From assembly GCF_005843985.1 (NCBI RefSeq), contig NZ_CP040463.1, positions 1,621,888 through 1,685,887 of the forward strand: a stretch of 64,000 bases of DNA. Reading direction: 5' to 3'. A program made the position numbers and the translations under genes. The stretch's first letter is position 1; each line of letters opens with the position of its first letter. Below, piece after piece: positions 9,805-17,392 of the stretch. Under the pieces are notes generated by a model that saw nothing but the letters and a program-made list of their open reading frames with translations, ran no database searches and was not told the origin of the DNA. This stretch comes from Caminibacter mediatlanticus TB-2. GTDB lineage: Bacteria; Campylobacterota; Campylobacteria; Campylobacterales; Nautiliaceae.

Positions 9805-10591
9805 AGAAGCTGAAAAATTTTTAAAATTTATTGCTAAAACTAACTCGCTTCAAACACATAGAACCTATGAGAATGTTTTAAAAGAAGCTTTGAATTTTAT
9901 AGAGTTAGAAAGCAATATAATAGATATCACTCCATATAGACTCCATATTGCAAACTTATCTAAAAAAACTATTGCAAAAAAAGTATCTGTCCTTAGAAGT
10001 TTTTTTGACTTTTTAAAACAAGAAGGCTATAAATTTAAAATTGTTGGAGATGAACATATAAAAGTGCCAAAAACACTTCCAAAACCAATTAGTTTAGAAA
10101 ACATAAAAGAGGCCTTAAAAGTTGCTAATATAGATGAATATTTAGCTATTATAGTTATTTTTTCACTTGGTCTTAGAATTAGTGAAGCACTAAACATAAA
10201 ACTATCAGATATTCACGGTGATTGGATTGAAATTAAAGGAAAAGGAAACAAAACAAGAATACTTCCTCTTCATCCAAAACTTAAAGAATTTATACAAAAA
10301 TATCTAAAAATAAATCCTAAAAAAGAGTATTTATTTGAAAAAGATGGTAAAAAATATAGTGAAAATCAATTAAGATATACTATTCAAAAAGCATTTAAAA
10401 AAATAGGAATACATGCAACTCCTCATCAATTAAGACACTCATTTGCAACTTATATGCTCGATAAAGGTGCAAGAATTAATGATGTTAGTGAATTACTTGG
10501 ACATGAGTTTATATCAACAACTCAAATATATACAAAACTAAGCAACTCTTTAAAACTAAAAAATTATCTAAAAGCACATCCGCTATGTTAA
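9785..10591 (+). CDS. Tyrosine recombinase (Xer-like)
   Basis: 268 aa. It has an N-terminal SAM-like DNA-binding domain (1-90) and a catalytic domain with the full set of residues: Arg in SLGLRISEALNIK, Lys in KGKGNKTRILPLH, HQLRHSFATYML (His and Arg), His in LLGHEF and the nucleophile Tyr in TTQIYTKLS. It probably resolves chromosome dimers, or is a simple integrase. It is shorter than the XerH of Helicobacter and Campylobacter (about 350 aa). It overlaps the upstream gene by 20 nt and the next by 7 nt, so it sits in an operon and not on an obvious mobile element. Confidence 0.88.
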   Translation: MKNFLNKEAEKFLKFIAKTNSLQTHRTYENVLKEALNFIELESNIIDITPYRLHIANLSKKTIAKKVSVLRSFFDFLKQEGYKFKIVGDEHIKVPKTLPKPISLENIKEALKVANIDEYLAIIVIFSLGLRISEALNIKLSDIHGDWIEIKGKGNKTRILPLHPKLKEFIQKYLKINPKKEYLFEKDGKKYSENQLRYTIQKAFKKIGIHATPHQLRHSFATYMLDKGARINDVSELLGHEFISTTQIYTKLSNSLKLKNYLKAHPLC

Positions 10592-11478
10592 AGAAAATTT
10601 TTAAAAAGCAATTTATCTCATTTTATTATGATGAAAAATATAAGTTAATATTAGAACATGTAAAAAATAAAAAAACATTAGACTCAATTGAAAAAGAATT
10701 TGATGATAAACAAAAGTTAGAAAAATTTGTTGAAGAAAAATTAGATGACAATCCTCAAACATATATTTCTACTACTTTATTATCTCTAAATCAAGGAGTT
10801 ATGGATAGTTGTTCAAAACAAAAATACCTTGAAAAAGATATTGATTATGATAATGTAAAGATTTTATGTGTTAATAACATATATTCTTTTTATGCTTCAA
10901 TTTATGATATTAACAAAGTTTTAAAAGAATACTCTTTTAATATTGATTTTTTATATTCTATTTTTGCACCTATTGATTTTTATGCAAAAGAGAGGAAAAA
11001 TAGATTTTATGTTTTAGTTTTAAATAATTATATTGCCATCTTAGGATATGAAAATTATAAACCAATTTTTAGCGATATTATAATTATCAATGAAGAGGAA
11101 AAAGTAGATGAATCTAATGAAGAGATTATTGAAGATATTGAAGATATTGACCTACTTAATGAAATAGAAGAAGATACTCCTCTTGATGAAAATATCGAAG
11201 AAATTGATGAAAAAGAAATTGAAGAAAATTTAGAAGAAAAATTAGATAAATTAACAACAAATATTGAAGTAAAAATATTAAACTCTTTAAAAGAATCACT
11301 AAAAGATTATTATGAAAATTATTCGAATGATTTTATTGAAAAAATAATAATACTTGATACAATAGGCATTGATATAACATTAAATAATTTAATTGAAGAT
11401 GAATTATTAATACCTTCTGAGATAGAAAATTTTGATTTGTTAAAAACACTAAATAGGATGTCAATTGAAAGTATATAG
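10585..11478 (+). CDS. PilM/GspL-like cytoplasmic protein (tentative)
   Basis: 297 aa, not recognised with confidence. Residues 1-170 are alpha/beta with no membrane segment (YISTTLLSLNQGVMDSC, FYVLVLNNYIAILGYE). Residues about 170-225 are extremely acidic and repetitive (many EEI/DEN units), then a helical C-terminus. The following two overlapping genes each have one N-terminal membrane helix and a coiled coil, the layout of PilN and PilO. By position this would be the PilM/GspL cytoplasmic partner of a type IV pilus or transformation system (Cts in Campylobacter). Confidence 0.45.
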   Translation: MLKKIFKKQFISFYYDEKYKLILEHVKNKKTLDSIEKEFDDKQKLEKFVEEKLDDNPQTYISTTLLSLNQGVMDSCSKQKYLEKDIDYDNVKILCVNNIYSFYASIYDINKVLKEYSFNIDFLYSIFAPIDFYAKERKNRFYVLVLNNYIAILGYENYKPIFSDIIIINEEEKVDESNEEIIEDIEDIDLLNEIEEDTPLDENIEEIDEKEIEENLEEKLDKLTTNIEVKILNSLKESLKDYYENYSNDFIEKIIILDTIGIDITLNNLIEDELLIPSEIENFDLLKTLNRMSIESI

Positions 11479-11998
11479 TTTTATAAAACCTAAAAAAAAG
11501 CCACTTTTTAAAGAAGACACAAAACTTTGGCTAATTTTTATAATAGCTTCTTTGTTTTTATATATTATTTTTGCTATCTTTTTACTTTTTAAGGCATATT
11601 TATTTAATAAAGACTCAAAAGAATTAATTACTCAAATTGACTCATTAAAACAAAAAATTACTCAAATAAAAGCACAAAAAGAATTTATTTATAAACAAAA
11701 AGTTATCTATGAAAACATCATAACAAAAAATGATTTAGTAAAACAAGAAATAAAAAACCTTCTTGACTTAATTCCAGACCCAATTACATTAGAAAAATTT
11801 TATATAGATAATAATAAATTAATTATTTATGGAATAACTCCAACCAAAGATATATATAATTTATTAATGTTACCTCCATTGCAATCAATTTTTGAGAAAA
11901 CTCAAACTTATTTTTATGAATTACCTAATGGTTGGTATAGATTTAAATCAGAAAACTTTATAAAGAGTGAAGATGAAAATCAAACTACCCAAAATTAA
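11465..11998 (+). CDS. PilN-like membrane protein (tentative)
   Basis: 177 aa from a TTG start. A short basic cytoplasmic tail (KVYSFIKPKKKPLFKEDTKLW), one membrane helix (LIFIIASLFLYIIFAIFLLF), a coiled coil (about 48-90) and a small alpha/beta domain (ITLEKFYIDNNKLIIYGITPT). This is the bitopic layout of PilN-type inner-membrane alignment proteins. It overlaps the upstream gene by 14 nt and the downstream gene by 26. No sequence motif proves the family. Confidence 0.45.
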   Translation: MKVYSFIKPKKKPLFKEDTKLWLIFIIASLFLYIIFAIFLLFKAYLFNKDSKELITQIDSLKQKITQIKAQKEFIYKQKVIYENIITKNDLVKQEIKNLLDLIPDPITLEKFYIDNNKLIIYGITPTKDIYNLLMLPPLQSIFEKTQTYFYELPNGWYRFKSENFIKSEDENQTTQN

Positions 11999-12566
11999 TT
12001 TAAAAATACCAAAAGTAACAATATACGGTATTGATGTTGTAAAAAACTTCCTTTATTTTATTTTATATCTTATAATAACCCTTCTTGCAATAGCTTTTCT
12101 AATAGCCCCAGCAATAAAAACTTTTAAAACTGCTCAAAAAAAATATTTTGAAATAAAAACAGAGTATTTATCTGTAAAAAATAATTACAATAACGAACTT
12201 AATGACTTAAATAAATTAAAAAAAGAAAATAGAGCTATTATTTTAAAATTTAAAAGAGATTTTGATATTAATAATTTTAAATTATTTGCTTCAAAATATA
12301 TGAAAATAGAAAATATAAAAAAAGATAAAACTAAAATTTTTAAAAAAGACTTTATAAAAACAATTTATTACATAAATGCCTTTATAAAATCTCCTAAAAA
12401 TTTTTACGATTTTATTGATGGATTAAAAAAATATAAAAATATAATTAAAGTATATTTTCCTATTGATTTTGAAAAAGAAAAAAATGATATAAAAATTACT
12501 CTAAAAATTGAGCATTATCGACTTAAAAACAAAAATGCACTAAAAGCAGAAGAGAATGCCCACTGA
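11973..12566 (+). CDS. PilO-like membrane protein (tentative)
   Basis: About 197 aa. ATG at 11973 is preferred over GTG at 11967 because AGAG lies 6 nt upstream. Cytoplasmic tail, one helix (FLYFILYLIITLLAIAFLIA), a coiled coil to about residue 85, then an alpha/beta domain (IKTIYYINAFIKSPKNFYDF, IKITLKIEHYRL) as in PilO. It is the last gene of the trio and its end runs 52 nt into the convergent flavoprotein gene. No secretin or ATPase gene follows, so the rest of the machine must be elsewhere. Confidence 0.45.
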   Translation: MKIKLPKINLKIPKVTIYGIDVVKNFLYFILYLIITLLAIAFLIAPAIKTFKTAQKKYFEIKTEYLSVKNNYNNELNDLNKLKKENRAIILKFKRDFDINNFKLFASKYMKIENIKKDKTKIFKKDFIKTIYYINAFIKSPKNFYDFIDGLKKYKNIIKVYFPIDFEKEKNDIKITLKIEHYRLKNKNALKAEENAH

Positions 12567-13624
12567 AAGTTATATCCTCCAAGTTCGCCTGTTACATCTA
12601 AAACCTCTCCTATGAAAAAAATATTAGGACTAAATTTACTTCTCATAAATTCATCAATTTCATCTGTGTTAACTCCACCCTTTGTAACTTCCGCTTTTTC
12701 AAATCCAAAAGTACCTGCTGGTGCAAATTCGTAATTATTAAATAGTTTTAGTTTTTCTTTTTCTTCTTTTGTTAAAAACTTTATTTTCTTATCTACAACT
12801 CCTAAAACATCCAAAAACTCTTTTACAAATCTTTTTGGTAAAGGGAGTTGTGTTGAAATTTGTTTATTTGGATTTTTTAAAAAATAAAACATATTCTTAC
12901 CCGCTAAAAAATCTATTACTATTTTTCCTCTATTCCATCTAAGAGATGCATTTAAAATTGCAGGACCTGTTATTCCTCTATGAGAAAACAAAACATTATC
13001 TTTATAACTATATTCTCCTACTTTAATATCAGCTAAAAAAGAGATACCACTTAATTTTTTAAACCATTCTTCTTGTTTTTGGACTGTAAATCCAACTAAT
13101 GCTGGTTTTAATATTTTTATATTATGCCCTAAATTCTCAGCAATTTTATATCCAATATTACTTGCTCCAAGTTTTTTAAAACTAACCCCTCCTGTTGCTA
13201 CTACAATATTTTTTGCTTTAAATTCTCCTTTTGATGTTAAAATTTTATTTTTTTCTATTCCTAAAATTTGAGTATTTAATAAAACATTTTTTACATTTTT
13301 CTTAAAATAATTTAGTAATACCTCAGAGCTTTCAAAAAAATATTGATTCTTCTTTTTTTTAAAAACTTTTAAATTATTTCTTTTTAAAAAATTAAGTAAA
13401 TCTTTATTATTAAATTTTTCAAATGTTTTTCTTATAAATTTATTATCTCCATCATAATTTTTAGGAGATAAAACTTTATTTGTAATATTACATTTACCTC
13501 CTCCACTTACTTTTATCTTTTTACCTATTTCAGTGTTATGTTCAATAATTAAATAATTTTTCTTTAATAAATCTCCTAAAAACAGCCCACTCGCACCTGC
13601 TCCTAAAATTATAGTATCATACAA
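12515..13624 (-). CDS. BaiN/HI0933-family flavoprotein
   Basis: About 369 aa NAD(P)/FAD-dependent oxidoreductase. FAD-binding motif YDTIILGAGASGLFLGDLL at the extreme N-terminus, IEHNTEIGKKIKVSGGGKCNITN, and the C-terminal FAD motif PNIFFIGEVLDVTGELGGYN followed by QWAFSSAFSAF. An upstream ATG would add 41 residues lying antisense to the thioesterase promoter; the TTG at 13624, just before the Rossmann strand and after AAAAGGG, is the likely start. Substrate unknown; the family is sometimes listed as an aminoacetone oxidase or flavin reductase. Confidence 0.85.
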   Translation of the reverse strand: MYDTIILGAGASGLFLGDLLKKNYLIIEHNTEIGKKIKVSGGGKCNITNKVLSPKNYDGDNKFIRKTFEKFNNKDLLNFLKRNNLKVFKKKKNQYFFESSEVLLNYFKKNVKNVLLNTQILGIEKNKILTSKGEFKAKNIVVATGGVSFKKLGASNIGYKIAENLGHNIKILKPALVGFTVQKQEEWFKKLSGISFLADIKVGEYSYKDNVLFSHRGITGPAILNASLRWNRGKIVIDFLAGKNMFYFLKNPNKQISTQLPLPKRFVKEFLDVLGVVDKKIKFLTKEEKEKLKLFNNYEFAPAGTFGFEKAEVTKGGVNTDEIDEFMRSKFSPNIFFIGEVLDVTGELGGYNFQWAFSSAFSAFLFLSR

Positions 13625-13662
13625 AATAACCCTTTTTGATAGAATTATACAAAAGGAGTAAT

Positions 13663-14031
13663 ATGAAAAGAAGAATTTATTATAACAATACAGATGCGGG
13701 AGGAGTTGTTTATCATACAGAATATATAAAATTTTGCGAACAAGCAAGAAGTGAAGTATTTTTTCATAATAATATTATATTTGAAGACGATGGATATGTA
13801 GTAAAAGAATTAAATGCAAAATATATAAAACCAGCTAAACTTGGAGATTTAATAGAAATAAAAACTAATATTTTAGAAATAAAAAACGCTTCTATAAAAC
13901 TTCTTCAAGAAATATTTTTAGAAAAAACTAAAATTTTTTCAATAACTATTATTTTAGTATATATAAAAAACAATAAAATTTCCAAAATTCCACAAAAACA
14001 TTTAAGGATATTAAATGAACTCAAAAAGTAA
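13663..14031 (+). CDS. YbgC/4-hydroxybenzoyl-CoA-type thioesterase
   Basis: 122 aa hotdog-fold acyl-CoA thioesterase. It shows the family signature YYNNTDAGGVVYHTEYIKFCEQARSEV with the catalytic Asp, and continues as one short hotdog domain. The ATG at 13663 follows AAAGGAGTAAT, a strong ribosome binding site, so a nine-residue longer start is rejected. It overlaps yraN by 17 nt. Relatives act near the membrane on acyl-CoA or acyl-ACP; the substrate is unknown. Confidence 0.88.
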   Translation: MKRRIYYNNTDAGGVVYHTEYIKFCEQARSEVFFHNNIIFEDDGYVVKELNAKYIKPAKLGDLIEIKTNILEIKNASIKLLQEIFLEKTKIFSITIILVYIKNNKISKIPQKHLRILNELKK

Positions 14032-14344
14032 AGGAAATATTGCTGAAAAAAAAGCAAAAGAATATTTATTAAATAAAAAATTTAGAATAGTTGAAACAAA
14101 TTTTTATTGTAAAGGTGGAGAAATAGATATTATAGCTTATAAAAATGATGTAATTCATTTTATTGAGGTAAAAAGTGGCAATTCTTTTGAACCGATATAC
14201 AATATTACACGAACTAAATTAAATAGAATAATAAAATGCGCTTATTTTTACTTACAAAAACATAAAATTAATTTAGATTTTTGTATTGATGCAATAATAA
14301 TAAAAAATAATCAAATTGAATTTATTGAAAATTTAACTTTATAA
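14015..14344 (+). CDS. YraN/UPF0102 endonuclease-like protein
   Basis: 109 aa with the family core KGNIAEKKAKEYLLNKKFRIVETNFYCKGGEIDIIAYKNDVIHFIEVKSG. GEIDII and FIEVK supply the Asp and Glu-x-Lys of a PD-(D/E)XK nuclease fold. The cellular role is not settled. Followed by 92 bp before the convergent GGDEF-EAL gene; that gap holds a strong Shine-Dalgarno and a ten-codon ORF (14361-14393) but no recognisable gene. Confidence 0.9.
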   Translation: MNSKSKGNIAEKKAKEYLLNKKFRIVETNFYCKGGEIDIIAYKNDVIHFIEVKSGNSFEPIYNITRTKLNRIIKCAYFYLQKHKINLDFCIDAIIIKNNQIEFIENLTL

Positions 14345-14436
14345 ATAAAAAGGAGAAAGGATGAAAAAGGGGGTAGTGAAATTATATAGATAAAACATTA
14401 ATTTAACATTAAATAAACAAAAATTTTACAAAAATT

Positions 14437-16503
14437 TTACAAATTAATATTTTCAGAAGGTTTACCTAAATAATAACCTTGCCCATATATAATATTTAAC
14501 TCTTTTAATTTTTGTACAATCTCTTCATTTTCTACAAATTCAGCAACTATTTCAATATTCAAACTTCTTAAAATATAAACTATCCCTTTTAAAATATTAA
14601 ATAAATTTTCATCTTTATCAAGATTTTTTATCAAACTTCCATCAATTTTTACAAAATCAGCATTCATTTTAGCAATATGAGAAAAATTAGAATATCCACT
14701 TCCAAAATCATCTATTGCTACTTTACCTCCCATAGATTTAATATACTTAATAAATTTATTTATATCACTATAATCACTAATCGCTTCACTCTCTAAAATT
14801 TCAAAAGTCATTTTATTAATTATTCCATAATCTCTATTAGCCTTAGCTAAAATTTTCCATATTTTTCTATCTAAAATATCTTCAATTGAAAAATTCACAC
14901 TAAATTCCATATCCACATCTTTAAATTCTTCAATAGCTTTTTTCAAAATAATAGAAGTTATCTCTTCATAAAGCTTATTTTCTTTTGCTATTTCTAAATA
15001 TGGAAAAATAGAAACTAATCTATCATCTAATTTTAAACGAGCTAATACCTCATATTTTACAACTTTTTGAGTTTTTAAATCTACTATTGGTTGAAACACT
15101 GGAATTAACCTATCTTCTTTAATTGCTGAATAAAGTTCTTTACTTTTTTTAATATTTTCTTCTATCTCTTTTCTTAAATTAAACTCATCTTTAAAAAATA
15201 GATATTTTTTTCTTGGAATATTTTTTACTTTTTTAAGAGCTATTAAAGCATTTTCAAAAAAAGGTCTTTTTAAACTAATACCTATTTTTACAGTAACTTT
15301 TAATATAACTCCATCAATCTCACATTCATTATTTTCAAAAAAATCAATAATATTTTCTATAACTTTTTTTAGTTTTAATTTCTCCCTTTTTAAAATAACT
15401 CCAAAATCATCTCCCCCTATTCTATAAATAAGAGCATTATGATTTTTTAATAACTCTTGTAATTTATTAGCAACATATACTAATACTTTATCCCCAAATT
15501 CACTTCCATAATATTCATTAATGTATCTAAATCCATTAATATTAACAATAAAAAATACTATTTCTTTTTCGTCCAATTTTTTTATATCTATTTCAAATTT
15601 ATATCTATTATAAACACCAGTAAGAACATCTTTTAATGAAAGATATTTTAACTCCTTAGTTAATAACTTTAATTTCTTATTTTCTCTTTCAAGCCAAATT
15701 AAAAGAAAAATACTAATTATTGTATAAAAAGCAATAAAAATTATAATTAATAAAGATAAACTTTTTATCTCAACACTTTTATAAGTATTAGTCTCAAATA
15801 CCTCTTTATCTATCTTTCTTAGTAACTTTTTAGTTTTAGAATTAAGAATTTGTTCTAATAGATTATAATAAAGATTAAAATTGTTTTTAATATTTATTAA
15901 ATGAGCTATAAAAAATTTATTATCTTTTTCTAACTTTTTATCCATAAATTTTAAAGAAGTAAAATATTTAATATCTAAATTTTTAAAAAAGTCTATATCA
16001 TGAGTAGATTTTAAAAGCATAATATCAGACACTATCTTAACTACTTTAATATAATAGTAAATAGAAACATCTTTATTTAAAGAGAGTTGATTTATATAAG
16101 TTAACAAAAACATAAAAGAATTTTTTAAAGAAGAATTAATTGTCTCAAATCTATATATATCATCTATCTTTTTGTTTAACTCAACTTTATATTTTTTAAA
16201 AAAATTATAAGCTTGTGGATAGTTAGTTTTAAAAAAGTCATTTTTATCTAACATAGAAACTCTATTTCGTAGCATTCTAATAGCTTTATCTATTTCATCA
16301 AAATTACTATACATATAAACACTATGTTTTAAAACAATTTCATCTACTACTAATTCTTTATGAAAAATAGCATCTATTTGTTTTTGAGTAATACTACTTT
16401 GTTTAAGAAATTCATAAAAATAATTCCCTTTTGAAAATAGAAAATATATTAATACTAAACCTAAAATAGAAAGAATACTTACATATAGTTTGCTATTTTT
16501 CAT
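14437..16503 (-). CDS. Membrane GGDEF-EAL cyclic-di-GMP protein, copy 2
   Basis: 688 aa. Membrane helix near residues 7-24, a periplasmic all-helical sensor (about 30-245, resembling a DAHL domain), second helix (SLLIIIFIAFYTIISIFLLIW), GGDEF domain (LTGVYNRYKF, RIGGDDFGVIL) and EAL domain (FQPIVDLKTQKVVKYEVLAR, FSVNFS, FEILESE, AIDDFGSGYSNF, VKIDGSLI, VAEFVENEE, GQGYYLGKP). Both active sites look intact although EAL reads EVL. It starts 11 nt inside the cytochrome gene before it. A periplasmic redox or peroxide cue relayed to cyclic-di-GMP is the natural inference. Confidence 0.9.
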   Translation of the reverse strand: MKNSKLYVSILSILGLVLIYFLFSKGNYFYEFLKQSSITQKQIDAIFHKELVVDEIVLKHSVYMYSNFDEIDKAIRMLRNRVSMLDKNDFFKTNYPQAYNFFKKYKVELNKKIDDIYRFETINSSLKNSFMFLLTYINQLSLNKDVSIYYYIKVVKIVSDIMLLKSTHDIDFFKNLDIKYFTSLKFMDKKLEKDNKFFIAHLINIKNNFNLYYNLLEQILNSKTKKLLRKIDKEVFETNTYKSVEIKSLSLLIIIFIAFYTIISIFLLIWLERENKKLKLLTKELKYLSLKDVLTGVYNRYKFEIDIKKLDEKEIVFFIVNINGFRYINEYYGSEFGDKVLVYVANKLQELLKNHNALIYRIGGDDFGVILKREKLKLKKVIENIIDFFENNECEIDGVILKVTVKIGISLKRPFFENALIALKKVKNIPRKKYLFFKDEFNLRKEIEENIKKSKELYSAIKEDRLIPVFQPIVDLKTQKVVKYEVLARLKLDDRLVSIFPYLEIAKENKLYEEITSIILKKAIEEFKDVDMEFSVNFSIEDILDRKIWKILAKANRDYGIINKMTFEILESEAISDYSDINKFIKYIKSMGGKVAIDDFGSGYSNFSHIAKMNADFVKIDGSLIKNLDKDENLFNILKGIVYILRSLNIEIVAEFVENEEIVQKLKELNIIYGQGYYLGKPSENINL

Positions 16504-17392
16504 TTAGCTCTCCTGTTAATGTTCGTAAAAATAAAACAATTTTTCTTATATCTTTTCCTTCAAGAGTATATCCTAAATTATAATAAGCCATTTTAGAGAC
16601 TGCTTCTTCTATACTATTAACACTTCCATCATGAAAAAAAACTCTTCTAAGAGTTATATTTCTAAGAGTTGGAACTCTATAAACACATTTATCAAGAGGA
16701 TTTTTCGTAATTGAAAATCTATCATTCTTACAATTTGGATATTTTATTATAGTCCCTATTTTTTGAAAAGAGTTTCCTCCTATATTTATTCCATTATGAC
16801 AAACTATACATCCATATTTTTTAAATAGCATATATCCTTCTTCCTCTTCTTTTGTTAAATTAGCTTTCCCTTTTAAATACCTGTCAAATTTCGAATTTGG
16901 AGTTACTAAACTTTTTTCAAATTCTACAATAGCTTTTAATACATCTTTGTACTCCACTCTATCTTTGTGAAAAACTTGTTTAAATAATTTTTTATATATT
17001 TCACTATTATTTAATCTTTCTTCTACTTCTTTTTCACTCATATCCATCTCATCATAAGCTTTTATTGCCCTATCGGCTTGGTCTATTAAACTATCAAATT
17101 CTCCATTCCAATTAAATTTAAAATTAAATCTTACATTTAAAATAGTTAAAGAGTGAATATCTCCTATCCTATTATAAACACCTATTGAAAATTTTCTATT
17201 ATCACTCCATCCTTCATTTGGTTTATGACAAGATGCACAAGATATTTTTTTGTCTTTTGAAAGGATTGGGTCAAAAAAAAGCAATTTTCCAAGTCTTGCT
17301 TTTTGTTTATCATACTTTATATTTAAAGGTATTGGAGTAATAGGTTCAGAATATAAAAAAACAAAAAAAATAAAAATAAAAATATATTTCAT
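16493..17392 (-). CDS. Diheme cytochrome c peroxidase family protein, copy 2
   Basis: About 299 aa. The start at 17392 (after AGGGAAATA) gives the signal peptide YIFIFIFFVFLYSEP and a TAATG overlap with the stop of the gene before it. Two heme-binding CXXCH motifs (ISCASCHKPNEGW, GCIVCHNGINIGG) and VPTLRNITLRR, FFHDGSVNSIEEAV place it in the CcpA/MauG family. Compared with copy 1 it has lost the usual FNCWQFWNGR stretch (it reads FKFNWNGEF), so its electron-transfer or peroxidatic function may differ. Confidence 0.88.
   Translation of the reverse strand: MKYIFIFIFFVFLYSEPITPIPLNIKYDKQKARLGKLLFFDPILSKDKKISCASCHKPNEGWSDNRKFSIGVYNRIGDIHSLTILNVRFNFKFNWNGEFDSLIDQADRAIKAYDEMDMSEKEVEERLNNSEIYKKLFKQVFHKDRVEYKDVLKAIVEFEKSLVTPNSKFDRYLKGKANLTKEEEEGYMLFKKYGCIVCHNGINIGGNSFQKIGTIIKYPNCKNDRFSITKNPLDKCVYRVPTLRNITLRRVFFHDGSVNSIEEAVSKMAYYNLGYTLEGKDIRKIVLFLRTLTGELNEK

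Noticed and set aside
9785..10591. Integrative element around the tyrosine recombinase
   Set aside because: The gene overlaps its neighbours in an operon, and no flanking repeats, tRNA or phage genes are seen.
13624..13747. 41-residue N-terminal extension of the flavoprotein
   Set aside because: Homology begins at the Rossmann strand right after the TTG at 13624; the extension lies antisense to the thioesterase start and its ribosome binding site.
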